Shown: positions 49,235 to 57,696 of the stretch, piece after piece
How the letters are laid out: each line of letters begins with the position of its first letter
Position numbering within the stretch: position 1 is the first letter of the stretch
DNA from: Bacilli bacterium
GTDB taxonomy: Bacteria > Bacillota_I > Bacilli_A > RFN20 > CAG-449
Length of the DNA: 64,000 nucleotides
Assembly: GCA_900755065.1 (NCBI GenBank)
Contig: CAAEFC010000022.1
Span: forward strand, 1 to 64,000
Direction of reading: 5' to 3'
Notes under the pieces: generated by a model
What the model saw: the letters and a program-made list of their open reading frames with translations, nothing else
The model's database searches: none
Told to the model about the DNA's origin: nothing
Program-made: the position numbers and the translations under genes

Positions 49235-51034
49235 TCAATCGAACTGTGCCTGATAAAGGCGGAAGTAAACGCCTCTCTTCTCCATCAGAGACCGATGATT
49301 TCCCTTTTCGACGATTTTTCCCCGATCCATGACCAGTATGGTATCCGCATGGCGGATCGTCGACAGCCGATGCGCGATGATGAAGCAGGTCTTCCCTTTC
49401 ATCAACGACTTCATCGCTTCCTGAATGTAAATCTCCGTGCGCGTATCGACGTTGCTGGTCGCCTCATCGAGAATCAGCATCTTCGCGTCGGACAGCATCG
49501 CGCGGGCAATCGTCAGCAATTGCTTCTGCCCTTTGGAAATGTGGGTTCCTCCTTCGCTCAGCATGGTCTGATATCCGTCTTTTAACGAAAGGATAAAATC
49601 GTGAATGTGGCTGGCCTTGCAGGCCTCGACCACTTCTTCAAAGGTTTTGCCTTCGTTTCCGTAAATCAGATTCTCGTACACGCTGGCTTCAAACAGCCAG
49701 GTATCCTGCAAGACCATCGCGAACGCTTTTCTCAGTTGTCTCCGCTCGATTTCGGAAATGTCGTTCCCGTCGATATAAATCGCGCCGTCCGATACCGGAT
49801 AAAAGCGCATCAGCAACTGGACGATCGTAGTTTTCCCTGCGCCGGTCTTCCCGACGAGAGCGACCTGTTCGCCTGCGGATACTTTCAGATTCAGGTCGTC
49901 GATGACCTTGATTCCCTCCGAATAGCCGAAAGAGACGTGATCGAATTTCACTTCTCCATTTCCTTCTTCCAACGGCAGAGAACCGCTTTCGTCTTCTTCG
50001 GGGCAATCGATCAGGGCGAACACTCTTTCCGCCGCGGACAGAGCCGATTGCAGATCGGTGAAGATATTCGCCGTTTCGTTGATCGGTCCGGAAAACTTTC
50101 GCGAATACTGCACGAATTTGGCGATCGACCCGTAACTGAATCCGCGGTAAACGTTGAGCAAAGCGCCGGCGATGCAGACGAGCGAAAGCGAAAGATTGTT
50201 GAAGAAGTTGACTCCCGGACCCATGTAACAACCGTAATACTCGGCCTGATAATAGGCTTCCGTCGCCTCCGAGTTCATCGCTCTGTACCGCTCTGAGACC
50301 GTCTTTTCTCCGGAATACAGCCTGATCGTCTTGATACCGCTGATCATCTCTTCGCCGAACCCGTTGAGTTCGCCCATTTTCTTGCTTCTCTTGGAGTACA
50401 GCGCGCGCGTTTTTCGGATCAGTTTCTTCGTCATGAGGAACGAAAGAGGAATCGTAACGACGAAAATCAGAACCAGAATCGGCTGAATAATCAGCATCAT
50501 GACAAGCGAGAACACGATCGTGAAGAAACTGGAAAGAATGTTGATGATGTCGCTGGTCAAAGAAGTGTTCACCGTGTCGATATCGTAGGAAATTACCGAC
50601 AGGATATCTCCGGTAGACCGATCGTCAAAATAGGAAACCCGCGCCCTGATCAGGCTTTGAAAAGCGTCTTCCCGCATCCGGCAGACGATTTTCTTCGATA
50701 TTTTCAGCATCATCCACGCCGAAAGGTACTGTAAAAACGAACTGACGACGAAAATCAGAATCATCAGCGCGGCGATGCGGGCGATCGAAGCGACGTCGAC
50801 GGAAGTCATGTGCAGTTCACTGTCGGCGATGATGTCGATCGCTTCGCCCGAAAGGTAAGGTCCGAGCAACTCCAACCCGCTGGTCAGAACGACCAGAAAA
50901 ATCGTCAACGCAATCTGTCCGCGATAGGGTTTCAGATAACGAAGCAATCTCCGCAGGGTCTTTTTCCGGTTTTTCGCCCGGGCTATTCCGTGCGCGTTGT
51001 ACCGATTGACGCCTCCTCCGAACGGATTATTCAT
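49235..51034 (-). CDS. Half-size ABC exporter with canonical ATPase site (pair 2, subunit B)
   Basis: A 599-aa exporter: six membrane helices (about residues 30-330) and an ATPase with GKTGAGKTT, LILDEATSNVD with the catalytic Glu and the intact H-loop IIAHRLSTI. Its own signature is altered (ISKGQKQ in place of LSGGQ), which is the expected mirror of the partner's degenerate site. The second ATG, MNNPFGGG, has GGGAGG at proper distance; the first ATG two codons upstream is too close. It overlaps the partner gene's end by 8 bases. Confidence 0.92.
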   Translation of the reverse strand: MNNPFGGGVNRYNAHGIARAKNRKKTLRRLLRYLKPYRGQIALTIFLVVLTSGLELLGPYLSGEAIDIIADSELHMTSVDVASIARIAALMILIFVVSSFLQYLSAWMMLKISKKIVCRMREDAFQSLIRARVSYFDDRSTGDILSVISYDIDTVNTSLTSDIINILSSFFTIVFSLVMMLIIQPILVLIFVVTIPLSFLMTKKLIRKTRALYSKRSKKMGELNGFGEEMISGIKTIRLYSGEKTVSERYRAMNSEATEAYYQAEYYGCYMGPGVNFFNNLSLSLVCIAGALLNVYRGFSYGSIAKFVQYSRKFSGPINETANIFTDLQSALSAAERVFALIDCPEEDESGSLPLEEGNGEVKFDHVSFGYSEGIKVIDDLNLKVSAGEQVALVGKTGAGKTTIVQLLMRFYPVSDGAIYIDGNDISEIERRQLRKAFAMVLQDTWLFEASVYENLIYGNEGKTFEEVVEACKASHIHDFILSLKDGYQTMLSEGGTHISKGQKQLLTIARAMLSDAKMLILDEATSNVDTRTEIYIQEAMKSLMKGKTCFIIAHRLSTIRHADTILVMDRGKIVEKGNHRSLMEKRGVYFRLYQAQFD

Positions 51035-52748
51035 CGGCATCGCCTCCCATCTGCGAGGAATAGATTTCCCTGTACAGCGGCGACGTCTCCATCAGGTCTT
51101 CGTTACTTCCCTGCGCGACGATCTTTCCGCGATCGACGATCAGGACCGAATCGCACCCGGCGAGCGAACTGATCCGCTGACTGACGATGATCTGAGTCGA
51201 ATCCGCGTAGTTTTCCCTCAGCACCTTTCTCAGTTTCGCATCGGTTTTATAGTCGAGCGCGCTGGTAGCGTCGTCGAGAACGATCAACGGCGGATGCCCG
51301 ATCAGGGCGCGGGCGATCAGAATCCGTTGCTTCTGACCGCCGGAGAGATTGTTCCCCTTCGCGTCCAGAACCGTATCGATTCCTTCGGGAAGGTCGAAAA
51401 CGAAATCCGCCTGCGCGTCGTAAAGCGCCTGTATAACCTCTTTTTCGCCGAAATCGCGATAAAAGAGAATGTTTTCGCGGACGGACATGTTGAACAGAAG
51501 GTCGTTTTGAAAAACCGCGCCGGTCATCTTTGAAATCGCTTCTTGTTCATAAGCGCCCACCTCGCGGTAATTCAGAAAAATTTTTCCCCGATCCGGCGAA
51601 TAAAAGCGGAAGAGCAGATTCAGAATCGTGGTTTTGCCGCTTCCGGTAGAACCGAGAATTCCCATCGTTTCTCCTTTTTCCAACGTAAAGTCGATCGCCG
51701 ACAGATTCCTTTCCTTTTTATTATACGAAAAATCGACCGAATCGAATTCGATGAAATGCACCGACACCTCCCGGCTCGACTCGTCTTTCCGTTCCGGAAG
51801 AAAGAAAACCGCCCGGATTCTTTCGCCGCTGGCTTTGGCTCTGGAATACGTCAAAAAGATTCTGACCAGAGAAAGCATCGAATTCAAAATGATCGTAAAA
51901 TACGAAATGAAGGCGATGATTTCTCCGGACGAAGCGTAATCGGCATTGAGGTTATACAGCCAGGCTCCGCACAGAATGATCAGGGTGAGACAGGCGTTCA
52001 TGATCAGATTGACGGACGGATTCATGATGTTCATCACTTTTCCGGACTTCATTTCCAATGCGACGACCTGCCGGTTGATCTGATCGAACCGTTTCTGTTC
52101 GTCCGCTTCTTTGGAAAGCGATTTGATGACCTTGATTCCCGAGATGTCTTCCCGAATGACCCGAACCAGATCGTCCAGCGTCCGCTGAACCTGAGAAAAC
52201 AAAGGAATTCCGAACTTGCCGATCAGACCGATCAAAACCACGATAAAGGGAATCGCGGCCAAAAGGATCAAGGTCAGACGAACGTTGAGAATCAGGCTGG
52301 CGACGATGCCGCCGATAAAGAGAACCGGCGCGCGGAGTCCGAGACGAAGCATGATGACGTAAAACTGATTTTCGTTGTAGGTATCCGTAGAAATTCTGGA
52401 AATCAGCGAAGGCATTCCGATATCGTCGATCTGTTTCAGAGAAAGTTTTTCCGCCTTTTCAAAGAGGTCGTTCCGAAGCCGTTCGGCGGCGTGGCAGCCG
52501 ATGTCGGAAGCGATCTGATTGGCCTTAAAAGAAAGGACGAAAGCCAGACCGCTGCAAACGATCATCAGAAGGCCGTAGACGAAAATCCGTCCCAGATTTC
52601 CCCGATCGATGCCGGGAAGCACGTCGTCCAGAATAAACGAGAGCAGAAACGGAATGATTAAGTCCATCACGGTGCCGATGACTTTCACGACGATCACCAG
52701 AACCAGTTTCGCCTTGTAGAACCGATAATACTTTAAAATCCCTTTCAT
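51027..52748 (-). CDS. Half-size ABC exporter with degenerate ATPase site (pair 2, subunit A)
   Basis: A 573-aa exporter with six membrane helices and an ATPase whose signature is intact (LSGGQKQRI) and Walker A is GSTGSGKTT. Walker B is LIVLDDATSALD with Asp for Glu, and the H-loop reads IIVSQRISSL with Gln for His, so this half has a degenerate catalytic site. With the gene behind it, it forms a second heterodimeric exporter. GAGGAG precedes the ATG. Substrate unknown. Confidence 0.92.
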   Translation of the reverse strand: MKGILKYYRFYKAKLVLVIVVKVIGTVMDLIIPFLLSFILDDVLPGIDRGNLGRIFVYGLLMIVCSGLAFVLSFKANQIASDIGCHAAERLRNDLFEKAEKLSLKQIDDIGMPSLISRISTDTYNENQFYVIMLRLGLRAPVLFIGGIVASLILNVRLTLILLAAIPFIVVLIGLIGKFGIPLFSQVQRTLDDLVRVIREDISGIKVIKSLSKEADEQKRFDQINRQVVALEMKSGKVMNIMNPSVNLIMNACLTLIILCGAWLYNLNADYASSGEIIAFISYFTIILNSMLSLVRIFLTYSRAKASGERIRAVFFLPERKDESSREVSVHFIEFDSVDFSYNKKERNLSAIDFTLEKGETMGILGSTGSGKTTILNLLFRFYSPDRGKIFLNYREVGAYEQEAISKMTGAVFQNDLLFNMSVRENILFYRDFGEKEVIQALYDAQADFVFDLPEGIDTVLDAKGNNLSGGQKQRILIARALIGHPPLIVLDDATSALDYKTDAKLRKVLRENYADSTQIIVSQRISSLAGCDSVLIVDRGKIVAQGSNEDLMETSPLYREIYSSQMGGDADE

Positions 52749-52768
52749 CCGTCTCCTCTTTTACGTTC

Positions 52769-53227
52769 CTATCCGATTTTTACGACCGCGGCCCGTTGAA
52801 ATTCCGTTTCGTTCAGCGCGTCGTAAAACGACTTTGCCTCTTCGTTTTCCGCGGTCAAGGCGATCAAGCGGCCGACGTTTCGGCGTTTTAGTTCCGCTTT
52901 CAGCGCTTCGATCAGTTTTTGTCCCACGCCGCGGTGCCGCTCGTTCTTCAAAACAGAGATCCAGTCCAGATACGCGTCGTTCACGCTTCCGTCGAATCGG
53001 CTGTAAATCAAAGAAGCGTCGATTCTTCCGATAACCTTTTCCCCTTCATATGCCAGAAAAGAAACCGAAGATTTTTCAAAAGAAACGTCGTCGAAACTCT
53101 TTTTCATGTTCCCGGCATACGCGTCGTCGATCGGCCAGAAATACGTGTCCGGTTCCTGTCTTCTCAATTCGTTTTCAAAAGCAATCACTTCGTCGAGTTG
53201 ATCTGCCGTAAACGGAATAATTTTCAT
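52769..53227 (-). CDS. GNAT-family N-acetyltransferase
   Basis: A 152-aa acetyltransferase. The acetyl-CoA binding motif is RHRGVGQKLIEALKAEL (about residue 105), preceded by the strand YLDWISVLKNE and followed by ALTAENEEAKSFYDALNF-like NEEAKSFYDALNETEF. Substrate unknown. AGAGGGCAGAAA precedes the ATG at MKIIPFTAD; an upstream extension is basic and unlikely. It is 20 bases upstream of the second exporter pair and could be cotranscribed with it. Confidence 0.87.
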   Translation of the reverse strand: MKIIPFTADQLDEVIAFENELRRQEPDTYFWPIDDAYAGNMKKSFDDVSFEKSSVSFLAYEGEKVIGRIDASLIYSRFDGSVNDAYLDWISVLKNERHRGVGQKLIEALKAELKRRNVGRLIALTAENEEAKSFYDALNETEFQRAAVVKIG

Positions 53228-53317
53228 TTTCTGCCCTCTTTCACCCAAAAATTTTTGTTTTCCCGGTTTCCTTTTCAAACGGAAAAGAAGTCGGGCGCTC
53301 TTCCCGGATATAGGTTC

Positions 53318-54322
53318 TTATTGCCGGCGCAATTCTTCCTGATGAGCGATGACCTGAGCGTAGAGCCGGTCGTAGACTTCCGGATTTTCGTTTAAAAACT
53401 TCACCGTATTGTCTTTCCCCTGCCCGACCTTTTCGCCGAGAACCTCAAACCACGATCCCGCTTTTCTGGCTAAACCGTATTCCAGCGCCAGATCGAGGAT
53501 TTCCGCCGTTTTGGAAAATCCCTTTCCGTAGATCAGATCGACTTTGCAGTTTCTGAACGGAGGGGCGACCTTGTTCTTGACGATCTTGATGTTGACCTGA
53601 TTTCCGATGATCTTGTCGCCTTCCTTGATCGCTTCTCCTTTCCGGATGTCGATGCGGACGGAAGCATAGAATTTCAGCGCGCGACCGCCGGTCGTTACTT
53701 CCGGGTTGCCGTACATGACGCCGACTTTTTCTCTCAACTGATTGATGAAAATGACGGTGCAGTTCGATTTATTCAGCACGCCCGCCAGTTTACGCATCGC
53801 CTTGGACATCAGTCGCGCGTGCGCGCCGACGGAATTATCGCTCATTTCCCCTTCCAGTTCGGCCTGCGGCACCAGAGCCGCGACCGAGTCGACGACGATG
53901 ATGTCGATCGCCTCGCTTTTGGCCAGCAACTGAACGATTTCCAGCGCCTGTTCGCCGCTGTCGGGCTGAGAAAGAATCAACTCGTCGGTATCGACGCCGA
54001 GTTGCTGCGCATACGTCGGATCGATCGCGTGTTCCGCGTCGACGAACGCCGCGCGCCCTCCTGCTTTCTGACACTCGCTGACGGCGAGCAGAGCCAAAGT
54101 GGTCTTTCCGCTGGATTCCGGCCCGTAGATCTCGATGATCCGTCCTTTCGGATAACCCCCGATTCCTAACGCGTTGTCGACCAGCACAGACCCGGAATGG
54201 ATCGTATCGACGCTGAGCGCCGGCCGGTCGCCCAATTTCATCACCGAACCTTTTCCGAACAGTTTCTCGATGTCTTTCAGCGCCGCCTCCAATTTATCTT
54301 CTTTTGATTTTTCACTGACCAT
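53318..54322 (-). CDS. recA: Recombinase RecA
   Basis: Strand-exchange protein for homologous recombination and SOS induction. The 334-aa length is near the family norm. Motifs are GPESSGKTTLAL (Walker A, about residue 60), VDSVAALVP (Walker B), GVMYGNPEVTTGGRALKFYASVR and NKVAPPF. The ATG at MVSEKSKED has AGGAGGAGG upstream. It follows cinA after about 20 bases, and no LexA-type operator was recognised in that short gap. Confidence 0.98.
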   Translation of the reverse strand: MVSEKSKEDKLEAALKDIEKLFGKGSVMKLGDRPALSVDTIHSGSVLVDNALGIGGYPKGRIIEIYGPESSGKTTLALLAVSECQKAGGRAAFVDAEHAIDPTYAQQLGVDTDELILSQPDSGEQALEIVQLLAKSEAIDIIVVDSVAALVPQAELEGEMSDNSVGAHARLMSKAMRKLAGVLNKSNCTVIFINQLREKVGVMYGNPEVTTGGRALKFYASVRIDIRKGEAIKEGDKIIGNQVNIKIVKNKVAPPFRNCKVDLIYGKGFSKTAEILDLALEYGLARKAGSWFEVLGEKVGQGKDNTVKFLNENPEVYDRLYAQVIAHQEELRRQ

Positions 54323-54341
54323 AATTCCTCCTCCTATCCCT

Positions 54342-54833
54342 TCATTCGTCATTTCCGGACGCTTTTCCTAAAATTTCTTCGATGAAGAGCAAGCCCGCGT
54401 CCACGCATTGCTCTCTGATCGCATTTCTCTCGCCTTCAAAGCAAAACTTTTTCGTTTCCGTCCGTCCTCGGAGACAGATTCCGATGTAGACCAAACCCAC
54501 CGGTTTCCCTTCCATCGCCGCCGGTCCCGCGTTTCCGGTAAACGAAACGCACAGATCCGCGTCCAGAAGTTCTGCGCCCCGACGAGCCATTTCTTCGGCG
54601 ACTTCTTCCGACACGACACCGTAACGGCTGATCGTTTCAGGCGAAATCTTCAAGAGATTCTCTTTCACCGAAGTGGCGTACGAGCAGATCGCTCCCTTGA
54701 AGCAGGCGGACACGCCCGGACAGGACGCGACCGTCGAAGCGAACAGGCCTCCGGTCAGCGATTCGCACGAAGCCAGCGTGATCCCGCGCGCTTTCAGATC
54801 CCCGACGATCTCATTCAGCCTTCTCCGATTCAT
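54342..54833 (-). CDS. pncC: Nicotinamide-nucleotide amidase (CinA C-terminal domain only)
   Basis: A 163-aa protein equal to the C-terminal domain of CinA; the N-terminal COG1058 domain is absent. Motifs are LASCESLTGGLFASTVASCPG (about residue 18), YATSVKENLL, GVVSEEVAEEMARR and SFTGNAGPAAMEGKPVGLVYIG. The domain converts NMN to NaMN. The ATG used overlaps pgsA by 23 bases and has only AAGG directly before it, so coupling with pgsA is likely. The order pgsA-cinA-recA is typical of Bacilli. Confidence 0.9.
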   Translation of the reverse strand: MNRRRLNEIVGDLKARGITLASCESLTGGLFASTVASCPGVSACFKGAICSYATSVKENLLKISPETISRYGVVSEEVAEEMARRGAELLDADLCVSFTGNAGPAAMEGKPVGLVYIGICLRGRTETKKFCFEGERNAIREQCVDAGLLFIEEILGKASGNDE

Positions 54834-55422
54834 CCTTGAACACTTCCCGATTCTGATAGGTGTAAACAATCATCGACAGCAGGGAAAACGCCCCCGCCAG
54901 ATAGCAGAGAAGAACGGACACGTTGACGCTTCCGTCGAAATAGGAAAACGGCCAGTCATTGAGCAGGACGAAAGCGATAGCGATCATCTGCGCCACCGTT
55001 TTGAGTTTTCCCCAGATATTCGCCGCGACGATCCGGTTTTTCGACGCCGCGATCAGTTTCACCGCGTCCACTACGAGATCGCGCGCGATCATCACGACGG
55101 CGACGATCAGAGGGACTTTCGTATCCAGACGGCTGCAAGTGAGAATGATGAGCAGCGAATCGATCAGCAGTTTGTCGGCGATCGGATCCATGAATTTGCC
55201 ATACGTCGTTACCAGATGGTATTTCCGGGCGATATAGCCGTCGAGAAAGTCGCTGAACGAAGCCACGACGAAGATGACGAAGGCGATCAGGTATTCCAGA
55301 CGGACGCCGCCGAACAGCACCGGCATGGCGACGTGGCAACTTTCCCAGGGAAAAAGTAAAAGAAAGATGATGACGATCACGCATCCCATGCGGAAAGTCG
55401 TGATCTTGTTCGGAAGATTCAT
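54811..55422 (-). CDS. pgsA: CDP-diacylglycerol-glycerol-3-phosphate 3-phosphatidyltransferase
   Basis: Makes phosphatidylglycerol phosphate from CDP-diacylglycerol and glycerol 3-phosphate in the membrane. The 203-aa protein has several membrane helices and the CDP-alcohol phosphotransferase motif as SDFLDGYIARKYHLVTTYGKFMDPIADK (about residue 60), with the expected Asp residues. MNLPNKITTFRM at the start is typical. Glycerol 3-phosphate could come from GlpK in this window. Gene order with cinA and recA supports the call. Confidence 0.95.
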   Translation of the reverse strand: MNLPNKITTFRMGCVIVIIFLLLFPWESCHVAMPVLFGGVRLEYLIAFVIFVVASFSDFLDGYIARKYHLVTTYGKFMDPIADKLLIDSLLIILTCSRLDTKVPLIVAVVMIARDLVVDAVKLIAASKNRIVAANIWGKLKTVAQMIAIAFVLLNDWPFSYFDGSVNVSVLLCYLAGAFSLLSMIVYTYQNREVFKDESEKAE

Positions 55423-55444
55423 TTCAGATTCCTTTCTAGTGAGT

Positions 55445-55792
55445 CTTTGACACTGTAAGCCAAGTTTTGTCGAGGATAATTATTTATCTATGCCGTCGCC
55501 GGCATACCGGAACTGAATTCATTTCTTCGCTCCGATCTCCCTTACCGAATTTAGGTTTCTCGCTTGAGGGGTTTACCGCGTTCCACTTTGCGCTTTCGCG
55601 CAAACTCCGTCACTGTGGCACTTTCAAAAGTTTCACCGTATCCTGAGACGTAGGTTTCACTTTGCCGTCAGATGCTCCCATCTGCCAAAAGTTATTTTTT
55701 CCTTTTGCACAAACACTACGGTCATCGCAGACCGTGCGAGCCTGGACTTTCCTCTAACGGATTTTTTCCGTCAGCAATTATCCGTGTCAAAG
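55445..55792 (-). ncRNA. rnpB: RNase P RNA (class B)
   Basis: The catalytic RNA that trims tRNA 5' ends. Minus-strand sequence begins CTTTGACAC and ends GTGTCAAAG, forming the closing stem. The universal segment GAGGAAAGTCCAGGCTCGCACGG occurs near the 5' end (split here as GAGGAAAGTCC and GGCTCGCACGG), and the 3' part has the ACAG/GCTTAC-type region (GGCTTACAGTG). Length about 348 nt fits the Bacillus type. It begins one base after the gpsB stop codon, so its promoter is either inside gpsB or shared with it. Confidence 0.95.
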
Positions 55793-55793
55793 G

Positions 55794-56159
55794 TTATTTG
55801 ATCGTATTGGGATCGACTCCCGCTTTGAACAAGGCGGCTTCCAACGCGGAGATCTTCTGCAACAGGTCGAGATTCGATAAAGTCACGTTGCTGTCGTTGT
55901 CGGCGATGTTTTTGAGCCGGTCGTTGAGAATCTCGTTCTGCACTTCCGCATTGTCGAGACGCTCCTTGTAAATCCGGCAGGTCTTCTGCAATTCGACGAC
56001 GACTCTGTTGATTTCCGAGAAAGACTTTTCCATCGCTTCGTAATCCTGAATCACCAGATCCAGAAACTCGTCGACTTCCAGAGGATCGTATCCCGGCTTT
56101 TTACCGCGAAACTCTTTATCCATAATCTTCTGCGCGTTCAGATTCAGCGATATATCCAT
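55794..56159 (-). CDS. gpsB: Cell-division protein GpsB (DivIVA family)
   Basis: Coordinates peptidoglycan synthases, mainly PBP1-type enzymes, during division and elongation. The 121-aa protein has the DivIVA-type N-terminal domain (LNAQKIMDKEFRGKKPGYDPLEVDEFLDLVIQDYEAM, about residues 6-43), a coiled coil (about 44-85) and a short C-terminal helix (LLQKISALEAALF). AAGGAG precedes the ATG. gpsB followed by rnpB is a known Bacilli order, and PBP1 (ponA) is encoded 2 kb away. Confidence 0.93.
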   Translation of the reverse strand: MDISLNLNAQKIMDKEFRGKKPGYDPLEVDEFLDLVIQDYEAMEKSFSEINRVVVELQKTCRIYKERLDNAEVQNEILNDRLKNIADNDSNVTLSNLDLLQKISALEAALFKAGVDPNTIK

Positions 56160-56189
56160 TCGATCACTCCTTCGTTCAAAGCCGCATAC

Positions 56190-56218
56190 ATTATACATCT
56201 TTTCGGAAGATAAGTAAA
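56190..56218 (-). promoter_or_regulatory. Promoter of gpsB
   Basis: Minus strand TTTACT and a perfect TATAAT with a 17-nt spacer, 30 bases before the start. The -35 lies in an A/T palindrome (AAGTAAATATTTTACTT). Confidence 0.6.
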
Positions 56219-56319
56219 TATTTTACTTATTTCGCGGCGATTTTAAGAAGCAAAAGGCATCGCAACTTCCCTTTACGCGGGAGAACCGCGATGAAAACCG
56301 CGCAAAAGAAAGAGTGCGC

Positions 56320-56347
56320 ATCAAAAAAGAGGAGATCGCTCTCCTCT
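56320..56347 (-). terminator. Terminator of the Cys-rich protein gene
   Basis: AGAGGAG/CTCCTCT stem with a 6-nt loop and U6 on the minus strand. Confidence 0.8.
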
Positions 56348-56356
56348 CTGTTTCTC

Positions 56357-56818
56357 CTACGCGTTGTTGTTGCAGTTGCAGCAGCAACAGACCTGAACGC
56401 AGTTCGTATTCGACGTAACGCACAGCCGCCTTTTCATAAAGCAGCAACAGACAAGGAAATTGACCTTGGCTTGCGCCCGAATATATCGCTGACAGACCAT
56501 AATCGTAGTCTGATACGTGATCGTCACGGTTTCGCCGACTTCGATGTCGCCGATACGAACCTGATCGAGACTGTTCACGCAAACGGTTTCGCCGTTGACT
56601 ACAACGGTATTCGGCATCAAAGCCAAAGCGTTGTCGATCGGAAGCGTGAGAACCGTATTTCTCATCACCTGATCGGAATTGTTCGTAATCGTAACCGTGT
56701 AATTGATTTCATTGCAGACACGGGCGACTGCAACATCAGAAGAAACAACGACTCTGACACCGCATTCATCCGCAGAAGGAATGCACTGCACAAAGTTGGT
56801 ATTCTGGCAATTATACAT
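56357..56818 (-). CDS. Cysteine-rich protein with a DUF11-type domain
   Basis: A 153-aa protein with no signal peptide. Residues about 22-115 resemble the DUF11 beta-sandwich repeat (CNEINYTVTITNNSDQVMRNTVLTLPIDNAL..., VGETVTITYQTTI). The C-terminal third is very rich in Cys (FLVCCCFMKRR, NCVQVCCCCNCNNN). Cytoplasmic, Cys-rich DUF11 proteins of this size occur in the spore surface of some Bacillota, which makes a coat or exosporium role possible. AGGTG precedes the ATG. Single-gene unit with terminator. Confidence 0.72.
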   Translation of the reverse strand: MYNCQNTNFVQCIPSADECGVRVVVSSDVAVARVCNEINYTVTITNNSDQVMRNTVLTLPIDNALALMPNTVVVNGETVCVNSLDQVRIGDIEVGETVTITYQTTIMVCQRYIRAQAKVNFLVCCCFMKRRLCVTSNTNCVQVCCCCNCNNNA

Positions 56819-56930
56819 AGTTTCACCTACTTTTGAACAAAAAACTGTTCACTTATTTATATGAAAGAAAACCGCGATGAGTTATTTAATTTTGAAAAAA
56901 TATCCACTATACTTATAAAAGGAGGCGGCT

Positions 56931-57653
56931 ATGGAAAATTTCGACCGGATGCTCAAAAAGCGCGACACCCTGATTTTCATCGATTTTGAAGGAACGCAGT
57001 TTTCGCACGAAATCATCGCCGCAGGATGCGTCAGGACGCGCGCGGAATCCGGATTTCCGACCGGTGAACCGCAATTCTTCAAACGCTACGTGAAGTGCTA
57101 CGGACGCATCGGAAAAATCGTCACCGAGATGACCGCGATCGACGAAAACGTTCTGAAAGATCAGGGTATTCCGATGGAAACCTTCCTTTCCGATCTCCAC
57201 GAATTCATCGGCGAAAATATTTCCCGTTGCGCATTCATCGCTTTCGGAAGCAACGATATGAAGATGATGCTGGATTCAATCCGCCAATCCCGCCCGGCAA
57301 ACGAAAAAATCGGCTACGAAATCTGCAAAAACACCATCGATTTCCAGAGTTTTCTCTCGCAATACATCCGGGATGAAAAGGGGAATCCGTATTCTTTGGT
57401 GAACTATCTGAAAGTGTTCGGAAAAGAGCCTTGCGGAAAGATGCACGATCCGTTGAACGACGCGATCGATCTGATGAATCTCTACCGTTGCTTTTTCACC
57501 GATAAGGAGCAGGTGGTCAGAGAATACACCAAAGTACTCGCCCGCATGAAAATTCTTCCTCCGCCGGTTCAGAACGTCGTCCGGCAACTGATTCAGGGTC
57601 GCACCGTCGCGCCCGAAGACTTTTACGACGAAATCCGGAAATACTTCGGATAA
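56931..57653 (+). CDS. DEDDh 3'-5' exonuclease-like protein
   Basis: A 240-aa protein of the RNase T/DnaQ fold. Motif I is LIFIDFEGTQ (Asp and Glu near residue 20), motif II is FIAFGSNDMKMM (about residue 105) and motif III is HDPLNDAIDLMNLY, with His and Asp five apart (about residue 180). The remaining C-terminus is unique. It could be an RNA or DNA exonuclease; it is not fused to a polymerase. AAAAGGAGG precedes the ATG. recU follows in the same direction after 43 bases. Confidence 0.87.
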   Translation: MENFDRMLKKRDTLIFIDFEGTQFSHEIIAAGCVRTRAESGFPTGEPQFFKRYVKCYGRIGKIVTEMTAIDENVLKDQGIPMETFLSDLHEFIGENISRCAFIAFGSNDMKMMLDSIRQSRPANEKIGYEICKNTIDFQSFLSQYIRDEKGNPYSLVNYLKVFGKEPCGKMHDPLNDAIDLMNLYRCFFTDKEQVVREYTKVLARMKILPPPVQNVVRQLIQGRTVAPEDFYDEIRKYFG

Positions 57654-57696
57654 ACCAGAAAGGAACGGCTCATACTATCCGTGAGCCTTTAAGAAA

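Noticed and set aside
55672..55971. Plus-strand frame over the rnpB/gpsB junction
   Set aside because: It covers antisense of the RNase P RNA and gpsB; both of those are certain.
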